From Xiphias gladius (lineage: Eukaryota; Chordata; Actinopteri; Istiophoriformes; Xiphiidae), in assembly GCF_016859285.1 (NCBI RefSeq), contig NC_053418.1, positions 3,049,521-3,113,520 of the forward strand: a stretch of DNA of 64,000 nucleotides, given 5' to 3'. The notes below the pieces were generated by a model. It was not told the DNA's origin and searched no databases. It was given only the letters and a program-made list of their open reading frames with translations. A program made the translations under genes and the position numbers. Shown here in pieces: positions 35,201 through 46,839 of the stretch (position 1 is its first letter; each line of letters starts with the position of its first letter).

Positions 35201-37598
35201 CAAACACCACATCTTCCCGCCCAGCTCTGGTGTTAAGTGTGGACAAATTATCGCTGAAGAAATCTCTTTTTTTTTTTTAAAAAAAACCCTCTCTCTGGAC
35301 TCTGGAGTAGAAAACAGACTCCAGCAGCAGCGAGGACATACGCAGACCAGAAAAGAGAGGGCTCACCACAGATAAATCAGGGGAAACAAAAGGCAAAAGC
35401 AAAAGTTATAAACTGCTAACTTGATACAGGAAATCTCTTAACTGTATTACACAATTTGTCAAATTTACCTCCCGGACTTCATTTTCAAGCCCCCTTTTTC
35501 TCTTCGGGTGTAACAAGATATACCCGTGTATCAGCCTGATTATCAAGTAATGGTAGCCATTGAAAAGAGCCAGAAAGACCCCTGTCACTGCTGTAAGCTG
35601 AACCGAATATGATGTAAGCTATTGTAACACAGGAAACTGACACTTTCTCAACTCTTCCTCACACCTTCTGATGGCTGAAAAACAGAACAGCACCGACACT
35701 TCCCAAGCGACTCTTCTCAGAGGCAATAGCAGCAACCATCCAACCGACAGGGCACCAGTGTGCCCAGCACAGCCACTCTCAGCTCCTCCGCCTCTCCTGA
35801 CAACATTTACGCCGCCGACGAGTGCTGTAGTACCGGCGGTATGTCGACCCGGGTTAATGATCGCATCTGTTGCGCTGAGTGGTAAAAATCACAGCTTCCA
35901 TATAGGATTCTGTCACCTGGTGTCATCAGTCTCCGACAGCCTCATGCCCCCCCCCCCGAGACACTAAACATCCTGCACAGAGGGACGCTACAGCAAAAAC
36001 ACCTTTCTGGCTTCTTCCTTGGATTTTCCGCCTTGTATCACAACCACAAGAAGAACCACACGTGGGAACGCTGATGCTGAAAAACAACGGCTAAATTTCA
36101 CCTCATGGTTTTGAAGCAAGCGTCCCTGCCTTTGAATAAAGGGGAGGGGGGGGTGCATTCTGGGACCTCATTCAACGTGCCTGTGGTCCGGGATATTCCT
36201 GACCTAAACGGTTCCTCTGTAAATACTGATTTAACAATTCACAGTTTCTCAGAGTCATCCTGGGCACTGAACCTGGGCGAAATTCGGCTGAAAAGTAGAC
36301 ATTTGGTTTTCGTCTGTATTTCAACCCGTAGTCGGGACCTGCTTTAGTCATTTAGGTGCTGTTGAAACAACAGTTATATGTTGCCAATCTTCAAGCAAAT
36401 TTAGCCCAGTGCCCAAGTGCTCTGGGGGGGAAAGAAAATGGAAATTTGGACATATTCACTTAGAAAACTCTCATCTGCCGATGAAGACAGTGGTGATATA
36501 ATTTAGTACCTGTGGACAGCTACTAAATACACTTGGGTTAGAGAGTGTTTTTGTCCAATTTAGCCCTAATTCGATAAATGCCTGGACATCCTGTGACCTG
36601 CAAATCAATGATCAGTGCTGGCTCTGGTTAAAGTGACAGAGTTGAACACAACTAGGCTGCAGCTGCGAGTACGCTTCTTTTAACTCCCAAAGCTCTGCGG
36701 TCGACACACCTTTTCATCCGCAATTACACCACTGCTTGCGCCAAATACCAGGCTCCTCCTACAAAGACCCAAACTTCCCCATTTCCCCAAAGCCTGTATT
36801 TGTCTGCATTTGTACAAATGCCCACCACAACCGCACCAAGACTACAGTAGCAACCATGTAATCCACAGCAACAATAACTCGTTCAAGGCACCCTCACATC
36901 GTCAGCTGACCAGGGTCCTGCCAAATCACCAATAAACGGATTTAACTTGTCAGCACGTTAAGGAAAACCCAATGCATGATTGTAATACGGAGCGGAGTCA
37001 CGGAAAGCCAAGGAGTTATTCAGGAGGGATGTGGGATTAACTTGACTGATCCCTCACTGTCTTGCAAGGGGGGGGGAATCCTCTTAGCCAGAGAGTAGTG
37101 GGGGTTAAAAATAGTCCGCCATTGACACTGATTTTAAAAATCCCATTATTGGGGGGCATTTTAAGGGTCATCTGGGGAAAACAAAAAACACAGGACAAGC
37201 TATTTAGTGATGTGTGTATCATCACCCATGTTTGTTTTGATTCTGAAGGGAAAAGACACTTGTCCGTGTCTTCGCCCTTCAGAATCAAAACAAACGCGGG
37301 TAATGAGTCAATAAAACCGCACTACCATCGCTCGCACTGCACAGAAGGCTCAATCTAAACACTGGGAACTCAAGCTGCAATCTCTTATATTTGCAGTCAA
37401 GTCTACGGAGAGAGTCACAGAGGAGTGAGTCGGCGGTCAGAAACATTTTTGCCTCGGCCGGCTGAAGTGCGCTCTTTCCGCCACCTGCGCACGTTTAGGA
37501 CTCGCTCCTCCGGGGGCCCCGAGGGGCCCGGACATCACAACACTCAATGTAAATCATCAAACATGAAAGTATCCCTACAATTCATCCTCATCGCTCAC
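29208..37598 (-). other. rasgef1b intron 1 (8.4 kb)
   Basis: I see no coding exon here. It contains low-complexity runs, a hairpin-forming inverted repeat at 37225-37300, and scattered open frames without recognisable protein similarity. If exon 1 is correct this is the longest intron of the gene. Confidence 0.55.
37225..37300. repeat. 76-nt near-perfect hairpin (inverted repeat), intron 1
   Basis: Two 35-nt arms (37225-37259 and 37266-37300) match as reverse complements at 31 positions, including a 21-bp block (GTTTGTTTTGATTCTGAAGG and one further G), around a 6-nt loop. It could be a small RNA precursor, a minimal inverted-repeat insertion or a chance palindrome. Confidence 0.85.
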
Positions 37599-37940
37599 CT
37601 CGACGAGCGGTAATCCAGGTGCAAAGTCCCCTCGTATCCTTTCCCAAAACGTGATAAACAGCCTTTCCAACAGCCGAGACTTTCCCCTTTTTAAAAAAAA
37701 AAAAAAAAAAAATGAGAATAAACCGAGGCAGTGAAACCCCGCAGCCGGTCCCCGCTCCGGTCACTCAGCGGAGCATCAATTCAGCTGTAAATGCAGCGAC
37801 GTCGGAAACGTGTATTCCCGGTTTCAGCGCGGGAGCAACTGCGGGTGTGCTCGGTGAAGAAGACGCCGCATGAATGAGTAGGAGCTCCGGCTGTGTCGCT
37901 CCTCCGCCACCGCCGCCGCCTTCTTAGGTTGTGTGTGAGC
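37599..37940 (-). other. rasgef1b: probable non-coding exon 1 of rasgef1b
   Basis: Coding exon 2 begins with a splice acceptor six bases before the ATG, so a 5' non-coding exon must exist upstream. The best candidate lies in the CpG-rich block and ends at the strong donor GTCGAG|GTGAGC (exon end 37599). The 5' end is placed about 25-30 bp downstream of a TATA-like AATAAAG at 37966-37973. A long A/T homopolymer at about 37690-37712 inside the exon is unusual. Alternative first exons are possible. Confidence 0.5.
37824..37871 (-). other. upstream ORF in the rasgef1b 5' UTR
   Basis: ATG at 37869-37871 opens a 15-codon frame (MRRLLHRAHPQLLPR) that ends at TGA 37824-37826, inside the inferred exon 1. 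A second minimal frame (ATG CTC CGC TGA) follows near 37770. Both would be read before the main ATG if exon 1 is correct. Confidence 0.4.
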
Positions 37941-38000
37941 TCCGGAGCTGCGACCAGCCTCAAGACTTTATTGTGAGGGGGAGGTAGCAGCCAATCAGAG
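37941..38000 (-). promoter_or_regulatory. candidate rasgef1b core promoter
   Basis: A CCAAT box at 37991-37995 and a TATA-like element (AATAAAG on the minus strand, 37966-37973) are spaced as expected upstream of a start near 37940. They sit inside a CpG-rich block that stands out from the AT-rich surroundings. Confidence 0.5.
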
Positions 38001-38759
38001 AGGAGAACTCACCCCCCTCCTCCTCCTCCCCCCTACCTCCCTCCGTCTCACGGCCCCCGTCTTCTCTCGTTTTCAGTTTCATTTCTCATTTCACTCTTTC
38101 TTTTTTTTTTTCCCATCTGCATCCCGCTCCCCGCTCCTCCCGCGTGTTTCCCCCTCCTCGAATTTTTTTTATTCCGACGGAGCGCTGCGAAAGCGCCCGA
38201 CCGCGAAAGAGAAAGTACGGTATTAACAAGAGACCGACTCGCGTTGCGTCTGCCCGGCCGGTCAATTTGGGGGGGAATCACAGGCGCAGTTCAATGAGGC
38301 TTTTGGGGGAAATCTGGCCCCGGACTTTGCAGCAACCCGGTTTCTCGCAACTCCGCAGACATTCAACAGCAAACGGAACATTTGCTTCTCTCTTCTGGGG
38401 CCCGTGATGACCTCCCGTATGCATCGGTCTCCTGTCGTCTTGCGTGCGCGGTAGTGGTTTTGGTCTGTTGGGAGGATTTGGGGTCTCCAGGGTCTTTAGG
38501 TCGTGCTTTTTTTTTTTTGATGAAATGCGCTACAGGAGTAAATTTTTCCTGGAAAACAACACTGACGCTCTTTTACACACGCGTGCAAATTTGTTTTTGT
38601 TTTTTTTCGCACGCCAATAACATTTGTCAAACAAACACACTGTCCGCGACCCCCCCCCCCGACAGAGTTTCCCTCGGCCGAGAAAAAGTGCAGAAGCGAG
38701 GTCGCGTTTTCCTCCCAACTTCCCGGCGTCGACGGGATCACGTCCGTCCAGTCACGACG

Positions 38760-38760
<1 letters not shown>

Positions 38761-38835
<75 letters not shown>
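38761..38835. repeat. (CA)21-(TA)16 composite microsatellite
   Basis: A pure CA run at 38761-38802 passes directly into an AT/TA run at 38804-38835, about 0.8 kb upstream of the inferred rasgef1b start. Confidence 0.95.
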
Positions 38836-38838
<3 letters not shown>

Positions 38839-39239
38839 ATGGGGTGGATCCTCGGATTGTTGTGCCAAATGAGATTCAGAGACAAAAATTGTAAAGACAA
38901 CGAGCACAAGCCAGGGGCCAAACGAGTTCGCCCATTTTCCTCACTTTGACGGCAGCGGGCTCGTAGCCGGCTCGGTAGTTTGCGAACCACGGCGACCTTC
39001 TGAAAACGTTGCCGTAGCTAACGCTAGCTAATCAGTTAATGCTAGCGTTACGCCGCTGTTACGTCCAAATGTACAGCATCACCTCTCCATGTTCACTCCG
39101 TTTTTTTCGTATTATAAATTTTCAACCCATCACATCCAATTTCACGTATTTTGCGTTTAATTAGAAAAAAAATCGCAATTTCGTGTCATTTATTTTTGTA
39201 ATTCGTGACGGGCAAAGAACTTCGGGTACAGCCGGGCTT

Positions 39240-39720
39240 AGCAAGCTAACGTGCTCAAAATGACAATGCTAACCTGCTGATGTTTAGCGGGTATCCTAGT
39301 CGATCATGTTAGCATGCTAACATGTGCTAATGAGGACTAACCACGAAGGCCAAAGCCAAGGCTGACGGGCATGTCAGTAGCTATGCAGGTTGTCCATGAG
39401 CGAAACTACTGGACAAATTAAAACTTTGATGGCACTCGCTGAAAAGAGCCATCGTCCGTTTGTATCAAGAATAATAACAATCAGTCCGACATTTCACTCA
39501 GAAACAAAATGAGTCAACCTCATGGTGGCGCTGGAGGAAAACTCTGGGGGTCCACAAAGACAGTCGGCTTCTTGATCCTCTGGGGATGGACCGTGAATGA
39601 CTGTACCGAGTTTCATGGCAGTTCACCTAACAGTTGACTCAGTCTGGACCGAAGTGGTCGACCGATCGATCGACCGGCCGAGCGACGCCGTCGCTCCCGT
39701 GCTGCCATGGCTAAAATCTG
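39240..39720 (+). mobile_element. decayed dispersed DNA-transposon-like repeat
   Basis: It contains pieces of a fish repeat known from many loci: CATGTTAGCATGCTAACATG, TGGACAAATTAAAACTTTGA, GTCAACCTCATGGTGGCGCT, AGTTTCATGGCAGTTCACC and CAGTCTGGACCGAAGTGGTC. The right side carries a CGATCGATCGACC palindromic run. Confidence 0.55.
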
Positions 39721-42700
39721 TTAACCAGTCAAAACCTATGACAATAATAAAGATACTGCTGTGATTGTAATAAAATGCGTTGTAATACGAGGCTGTGTCC
39801 TGAGTGTTGTATGTTTTAATTGTGACCTGCCAAGGAACTACAAAGCAAAATTGCCTCTAAGCTAACAAGGTTACAATTTCACACTCATCCATAAATGTTT
39901 TTCAAATTATTCTCTTAACCTGCCTCTCCTGCCCCTTTTACCCCTTTTCTCCCATTTTCTCTCTCCTCTCTTCAGATCCAACTCCCCTCCACCCCTTTTC
40001 TATTCTGTCCACGTGCCTCATTGTAATTTCAAGTTATGTAAATTGGAGCTTCAGGAACGCCAAAAGAAACAAATTATATCCATGGAAAAAGCTGTAGCGT
40101 GAAATGAAACCGAACATTTCAGTCTCTTTCTCGGTCCCCGACGCAACAAAACATCCTGTTTAGTTCTTCAAACCAGCAGTGATGTTCATTGTTTGTCCAG
40201 ATAATTTAAGATGACAGCTGCTTCTAAGTGGGCGACATCTAAAAAAGAGGCTGCCTCTTGTAGGGAAATGTAAAATAACAAATTCTCATATAAAATGGCA
40301 ACCTGGAAAGATGAGAATTTGGGTTATAAGATACTGTAAATTATGCTTTATATCTGCAGGAAATATGTCATATTCCAACACAAAAGACTAATTTCATTTG
40401 CTCAAATGGTACCTGACTGTTCCTGTTATCTAAAAACAACGGCAAACAAGCTAGATTTTCCTGTTTTCTTTTTGTTTTGTTTTTTTGTTCAAACAGTAAA
40501 GAAATGTGATTCATGTAAAGACTACATACTGGATGTTGGTTTAGCCGGAGAATCATTTGTGCTTGGCTGACTTCCTCCACATGTACGAGCAGAGTAATAA
40601 GCCATGGTAAAATAACAGCAAATCATCCCAAATCTCGTCAAACATCCAGAGGTATTACGTAATCTGGGATTAGCGCAGTTTTACGTATATGCAGTAATCC
40701 ATGTTTTCTCTCGCTTAAATGACTGCGCAGAGTTTGGCCACAAAGATCAGGATTGCAGTCATTATGTTGGACGTCGTGGGGCACGAACACAATATATGTC
40801 TGCAGACACTACAAAGAACGATCAGGTCTGAACCAAGCCTTCATTGCCAGTGGAAGTTTTTGGGCCTTCAACTCTGTTTTTTTCATATACTGCAACAAAA
40901 ATAATGGCAAAAATTCCAATTTATGATTAGAGCCTAACAATTTTGAGTATTTGGAAATCATCAACTGGTCCTCAAACCAAATATTCTCAGTCACAGTTTG
41001 GGTCTTTGGCTTTCACAAAGGCTTTGGTTGACCTCACAGTTTTCCTATATCGAACAACACTGAATAATGTGACAGAAGAGTAAGTTACCAGCGTGAAAAA
41101 CGACCATAGTAAGAAGAGGACGAGCGAGACAAGGCATGCTTTTCTTATTCCCAACAAATCCAATGAAAAGACCAAAACCGACAATGTGTTACTCCCAATG
41201 TGCGTTTGAAAAACCAGTATTGGGTTACTCCCTCTTACTCTCAACGCTCTCCGATTTCCATACCGTTTGTGGCTCTTACCCCCGAGTCCATGTGTTCGTA
41301 CTGAAGACATCAATATTTAGGGACAGACTATTTTCAGTGGCGCATTAATACACATTTGGTGCTCTAGCGAGTATTTGGAGAAGCAGGATGGCGTATGCGG
41401 GACTGACTCAAAATGAACGTAATAGTGTGTGTTTATGGTAATGAAGGAACATTACACCCAGAGCAACAGAGTGGCTCACTGATGGTTTTTAATAATTCTG
41501 GAAAACAATGGAGCTCTATGGCTCAGAGGAAAAAGATATATCAGGCTTTGGAAACACAGACGATACTTGTTAGCAGGATCGGTTCATTGCTGGTTTTGGT
41601 CTTTTCAAGGGATTTGTCGATTAGTCTGGTTTTAGCATTTTAAAAGTTAAAAGGAAGCGGGGCTTTCCCAAGTCAACTCGTTCACACCCTGCACCCTCAG
41701 GGCAGCCTGTGCTGAATGGCCGAGCGACAGATTTCCAGTCGGTCTATTCAGGTAACATCAGCATGGGGCAGCTACAGCCTGGAGGTTTACTAAATTGGAT
41801 TTCAAGTGTCAGTGTAAAGCAGGGAGTTGCGGGAAGAAAAAAAAAAAGAAAAATCCCATCGCAGAAGATTGACAAAGCTTGTAACACTAAGGGGTTAAAG
41901 CTTTAACAGAGCAGATATAGCACGAATCAATACAGTCATGGAACTGTAAAAAGGTACAATATGTCCACATGCATTCATTAATGTGCTGTGGCATCAGATG
42001 TTTACTCTTGTGGAAAAAAGAGCCTGACTGGATCGTCAGAACTGTGTTAAAGGTCTCTTATGCAACCGTGACATCCAGGCTGATGTGTTGGATTTGAAAT
42101 GTTCCTGCGGGGAGACAAATAAACACTGACTTTATGTTTGTGCTACATTCCGCACATAGCCTCAACACCAAGCAGCGAAGACAGACATCGGGAAATTTAC
42201 AGTAAGATGTTTCCCATTTGTGCCACCCCTTTAGCAGCCAGGTCACAGTCCAGTGTCTTGTTCATGGAGACCTCGGACAAAAAAAACATCGGGATTAATG
42301 CTGAGGGAACTTAACTCGTGACTTTCTGGTTGAAGTTCAGATTTTCTAATCAAAACTTTCAAACAGAATGCAGCGGAAAAAAAAAAAACAACAAAACAAA
42401 AGGAGAAAATGGTTGAAAATATCTACTTTTTAATTTCTATAAAAGTGCATGAAACAATTCCATTATATTTGATACAATCAACTGACTCCTAGTAAATTCC
42501 CTAGCACGTGTTGTGACAGATAACAGAGAGAAAAGCGTATTCTCCTTCACTCTTCGACTGTAACTTTGTGTTGGAAGCTTTCTGAGCACCACTGACCACC
42601 GGCTGTCAGTAAACCATCATCTTCTTACACTCCCAGGCTCGTGAAGTTTGAGGGTCATTTCCTGTATTTGGTTACGTTACAATCTCACTCCAAACAGCTC

Positions 42701-42737
42701 AGGGTTAAGGCCTAAACCAAGCTGCCCTGAATGTGTC
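39721..42737. other. intergenic, no gene seen
   Basis: AT-rich sequence with only short chance frames. It separates the rasgef1b promoter block from the 3' end of the Myb/SANT gene. Confidence 0.6.
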
Positions 42738-42757
42738 TGGTCGGCATTATCAGTGTC

Positions 42758-42763
42758 TTTATT
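42758..42763 (-). terminator. polyadenylation signal of the Myb/SANT gene
   Basis: AATAAA on the minus strand about 75 nt after the TAG stop, giving a very short 3' UTR. A later site cannot be excluded. Confidence 0.5.
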
Positions 42764-42837
42764 TGGTTCCACCTGAGCTTGAATACCATTCCACACTTTG
42801 GGTTAAATATAATAAAAATCCTTAGCATGAGTGCATC

Positions 42838-43343
42838 CTAATTTCTGTCTTTGTTTGCGGTACGACTTGGACCAGTTGGTGCCTCTGATACAGTCTGGCC
42901 GCCTCCACATTTACACCCGTGTTCTCTGGCTAGACTGGTGAGGAGCTCCAGGACTCTGATCTCGTGCTCCATGCGCGCCTTCTCCCTCCTCTCCTCCCTC
43001 TCTGCTGTCTCCCTCTGCCGGCGCTCCTCCCTCTGCAGCCACTGGGCCAGGAGCTCCTGGTGCCAGCGAGCCTGCTCCTGCCGTTGGCTCTCCAGCTGCA
43101 CCAGCAGGCCCCGTGTCTCAGACACCAGCCGCTGGAAGCTCTCCAACAGGTGCTTAAGGATGGGTTCCAGGCAAGAGGACTCAAGGTGATGGTGGCCAGA
43201 GTTGGGGAGGGTGTCTGGGCTTGGATCTGGAGGTGCGGGGAGAGGAGAGGCAGCAGACTGGGTAAGAGGGGGAGGAGGAGGAGACGGTGGAGGTGGGACT
43301 ACATGTGGGGAAGGAGTTCTCAAGCTGTTTTCCACTGGTGTAC
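42838..43343 (-). CDS. Myb/SANT gene exon 3 (Pro-rich and coiled coil)
   Basis: 506 nt that complete Gly234 and encode residues 235-401. The acceptor is GTGTCACAG|GT. It contains the proline tract, a histidine triplet and the long charged helix. The CKCGGG motif near the C-terminus is not one I can assign. Confidence 0.87.
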
Positions 43344-46300
43344 CTGTGACACAGGATGAGAAAAAAGAAAAACAGTGCACTGAATGAGACTGTCATTACT
43401 GACAGGAATATCTCTGGAGCTGAAACAATCAATCAATTAATGGACAAGCTGAACAACAGAAAATTCATCTGCAACTATTCTGATAATCGAATAATTAAAT
43501 CACGCCAAACATTCTCCAGTTCCTGCAACTAAAATGTGAATATTTGCTGCTTTTCTTCACCATATGTGACAGTAAACTCAGTATCTTAAGGTGGTCGTAC
43601 AACACCAGTGATTTAAAGGTGTCACCGTGAGCTTTAAGATGTTTAAGGTTGACATAAAGCGAAGGGCTGATAAACAGGAGAAAATAGATATTATGATTTT
43701 TTTTTTTTTTTTTTTAAGTAGGAGAAAAGTTCCCATCAAAGATTCTTGTGTTGCTCATTAAATAAAAACTCTATAGTGCAATAAACATGCTTTTTTTTAA
43801 AAACAATAATATTAGAAAATATTAATCATCCTAAGCAAATCCTAATTATTAACATCTCATTTGATCAATTTAGTAATTGGGAAAAAACGGTTTGTGTGTT
43901 TCAGGTCAGGTTAAAATCTGGTTGTCTATTTTAGAGAATGTGTCGCCTTTCGGACAAAATTGCAGTGGTTATTTTCAGGTAACCGTTCACAGTTAACATA
44001 CATACGTACAAATATATGGTGTACATATGGTGTATACAACATCTGAAGTAATCTGCTTGTCACGTACAACTTCTAAAATATAAGCTGATCTAAAGAAAAA
44101 CATAAATGCAATAATTGCTATGAAAACATCTACTGGTGTTAAATTCCATTTGGGTTGAATCATTTAATTTAATTTAAAATAAACTCACTAACTTGTAATA
44201 ATAATCGTAATCATAACAATAACAGAAATTTATAATATTTCATAAGTAGCAAAAAAGCAAAAATTATGAGAATATAATACAATGGGTGTTAATTTTAGCC
44301 TCTAATTATTTATATAGTAATCACAGTACATACCACTCATTTCATGATGGATGGATGAGTCCAGATAAACTTCATGGCATCTGTCTCTCGGACATTGTGG
44401 GAATCCCGTGTCACTGAACTCAAACTCATCCGTTGAGTCTTCTCTTTCCTCCAACTTGACTTCAGAGTCGAGCTGCCAAGGCTGCCGCCCCCCTCTCCCC
44501 TCTAAAGAGCTCAGACGTTGTCTCCCCGTCCCCCCCAAGGAAGCAAAATTGTGTCCGCTAAGCTCTGTATTAGAATTTAAATCTTGCGGGATACTTCCTG
44601 TCCTGTCGATGGAGTCGAGGTGAAGCTCCGTCATCCGTTCAGGAGAAACGAAATAGGGCCCTTCTACCCCTCCCGCTGACCTCCGGCCCAACACGGCATC
44701 CATCTCCGCAAAGTATTTAAAAGTGCAAGGCTGCGAGCTGTCGACGCTCCTCTGTAGTTTGGCTCTCACATAGTTAGCCTTCAGAGTTTTGACCCTAAGC
44801 CGGCACTGGTGCGCGCTCCGAGAGAAACCCATTTCACTCATGCGTGCTGAAAGGTGTTTGAAGACATGCCGGTTGCGGAGGTTTTCTGCCAAGCTCTTCT
44901 GGACTCGCTCGTCGCTCCAGGCGCACAGCAGCACTTGAGTTTCCTCCTCTGTCCAGTTTACAGAGCGCTCGGCTTCTCGTTTCCCTGCACATACAGACAC
45001 ACCGCTGAGTACAATCAACCACTCGATGGTTGACACTGTTGGCAACAGGCAATATTTCAGATACGCTGTCACGACAAGCATCATTAAAGGATTTGCACTA
45101 GACCGCAGACGCTTGATTTTATTTTGCCACCTGAGGGGATTTTTGCTGTAATTTGAGGCTTGAAACTTTAGAAGATGGAGCATAATTATAATGCCTCATT
45201 CACAGAGTTATCATATATACAAGTTTCCGACTTGTGACTAGTGCTAACATCAACATCCAAGTCGTAAATACAACGGAAAATCGGATTTTTCTGAAAGCTC
45301 CGATATATTCGACTTGCAAATTGCAACCATGGGAATCTCTCTAATCTTTCCCATCCATGCCATAGGACGTGAACGTGGCATAAGCACATTACATGCAGGT
45401 GCTTGGATTTCTGAATGCAGTTTTAATTAAAAAGTGAGACCTACACACTGACTCAGAGCCACACATTTCTTTCAATAAACAGTGTTGCAATCCCAACCAG
45501 CCATTGTCAGATCGAAAGAAAGAATGAAAAACTGATGAAGCTGCAATTGGGATTACACTGTTGTCGGTTTAACTAAATTCTGAAAAGCTGGTAGTCAGTG
45601 TGCAGTTCTGTTACTTTTCCACTGGTACAAAACTACACTTGGTGACCAATTTTTTAGGTACACTTAGCTGAAACTAATGCAGTCTAACACAGCATCCCTG
45701 CATCATACCCTACCTTCGTGAAGGTTCAGTTTTTTGTTAAAAAAAACTGAGGCGTTGGCCGTTTTTGAGGCTGCAGTTTTGTGGTGCTTTTGAACTGTGT
45801 GGCGATGTACTGACAGGTGTTATTTTCGACATATACAGTCTCGATGACATTAATAGGGTGGAAGATACCATACAGCACGGATGTGCTGCAGGATTGTTGT
45901 ATTAGACTGTGTTACATTTAGCTAAGTGTACCCAAGAGCCTGGCAGCTGAGAGTAAAATCACTGTCTGAGGTGGAAGTGAGGATGTAACCACAGCAGTGA
46001 TGGAGACTGACTGACATGCACTGTAAACCTGCAGGTTTCTGACACACATTCACAACGATGCACGACAACAAGGAATTCAGTTCATTTTGGAGTAAAGTGT
46101 TGTAGTGTTTCACCTCCACTATCCTCAACGTGACAGTTAACTAAGCTGTAAAATAAAAGGCTAACTCAGATGTCTAATCTCCATTAATAACAGGGTGTTC
46201 ATGTCTCGCAGCAGTGAGGATCCTAACTTGCCAACAAACTTACACACTGCCTTAAATAACATATGGAATATGATATTAATCCGACAGATTATAGGTCCAT

Positions 46301-46791
46301 TGGTTTTAATTCGTGTCCATCTTTAGCAGGGATTAAATCCTCACATTAAGCATGCTTGCTTGATTAGCCGGGGAGCAGGCTGTTAGCTTACACTACCACC
46401 TGAAAAGTTGAGTGCTAGCCAACAAGCTAAGTCAGCCACACGCAGTCTAATGCTGGCCTGACAACAGTGCCCGCAATTCAAAACGCTGGGGGTGTCATTG
46501 TGCGAGTCAGACAACTGGCAGCTAATTGTTCACCGGCTTTAAAACTGCGTGAAAGCGAACCCGTAAAGCCACCTCTGCCCTCTGTAACAACACTGCTGCT
46601 GCTACTGCTAACGTTAGCAGCTAACGGCTAGCTGACCTAGCTACATGCCCGTTAGTCTGATGCTGAGTCTCCGCTGCCAAGAGAGAAAAAAAAACAAAAA
46701 AACCGACACACAAAACGCGTCGGTCGCTCGCAGGTGACTTACTCTTCGTTGTTGAGACGGAGTTGGTCGAGTTGATCATCGGAGGATTCAT
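42838..46791 (-). CDS. Myb/SANT-like DNA-binding domain protein, 401 aa (3 exons)
   Basis: Coding exons are 46743-46791, 44334-44984 and 42838-43343. Splice sites are A|GTAAGT, TGTGCAG|GG, G|GTATGT and TCACAG|GT, and the phases fit (401 residues, stop TAG 42838-42840). Residues 26-116 match a Myb/SANT-like domain of the MSANTD/ZSCAN type: NWTEEETQVLL, W39, then QCRLRVKTLKANY and FKYFAEMDAVLG. An acidic/serine linker follows, then a proline-rich stretch (about 243-280, PPPPSPPPPP). A charged helix of coiled-coil type covers about 290-375 (SQRQEQARWHQELLAQWLQR, EERRQRETAEREERREKARM). This layout (SANT domain, linker, C-terminal coiled coil) is that of transposase-derived or MSANTD-like nuclear DNA-binding proteins, so a transcription-related role is likely. 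I do not recognise the orthologue; its targets are unknown. Confidence 0.85.
43415..43590 (+). repeat. copy of the 14.4-kb-type repeat in Myb/SANT intron 2
   Basis: CTGATAATCGAATAATTAAA, CGCCAAACATTCTCCAGTTC and AATATTTGCTGCTTTTCTTC match the same dispersed family as 14405-14745, in the same orientation. Confidence 0.5.
44334..44984 (-). CDS. Myb/SANT gene exon 2 (DNA-binding domain)
   Basis: 651 nt encoding residues 17-233 and part of codon 234. It holds the whole Myb/SANT-like domain and the acidic linker (VKLEEREDSTDEFEFSDTGF). Acceptor TATGTGCAG, donor AGTG|GTATGT. Confidence 0.88.
45653..45932. mobile_element. 280-bp MITE in Myb/SANT intron 1
   Basis: The left end TTAGGTACACTTAGCTGAAA and the right end (reverse complement GGGTACACTTAGCTAAATG) form terminal inverted repeats. 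Both continue into AGTCTAA.ACA. The interior (TGGTGCTTTTGAACTGTGTG) is non-coding. Confidence 0.65.
46743..46791 (-). CDS. Myb/SANT gene exon 1, coding part
   Basis: Encodes MNPPMINSTNSVSTTK plus one base, with donor AAGA|GTAAGT. The ATG at 46789-46791 has an A at -3. The frame stays open upstream but contains no earlier ATG. Confidence 0.8.
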
Positions 46792-46839
46792 TTCGACGAG
46801 CCTCAGCAAATGTAAACAATCCCGCACACACGCCGACAC

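Larger units (their letters stand above)
37430..38470. other. CpG-island-like block
   Basis: Dense CG dinucleotides and GC-rich runs cover this kilobase, whereas the flanking sequence is CpG-poor. It covers the inferred rasgef1b promoter and exon 1 and extends upstream. Limits are judged by eye. Confidence 0.6.

Noticed and set aside
38382..38990. Overlapping 160-170-codon frames on both strands
   Set aside because: They run through the CA/TA microsatellite (Thr-His, Tyr-Ile and Val-Cys repeats) and have no domains.
42964..43359. 131-codon plus-strand frame opposite Myb/SANT exon 3
   Set aside because: Antisense shadow of the coiled-coil coding region; the Leu-rich composition follows from the Glu/Gln/Arg codons on the other strand.
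46792..46839. N-terminal extension of the Myb/SANT protein
   Set aside because: The frame is open but begins with GTG, not ATG; the first ATG is at 46789-46791.
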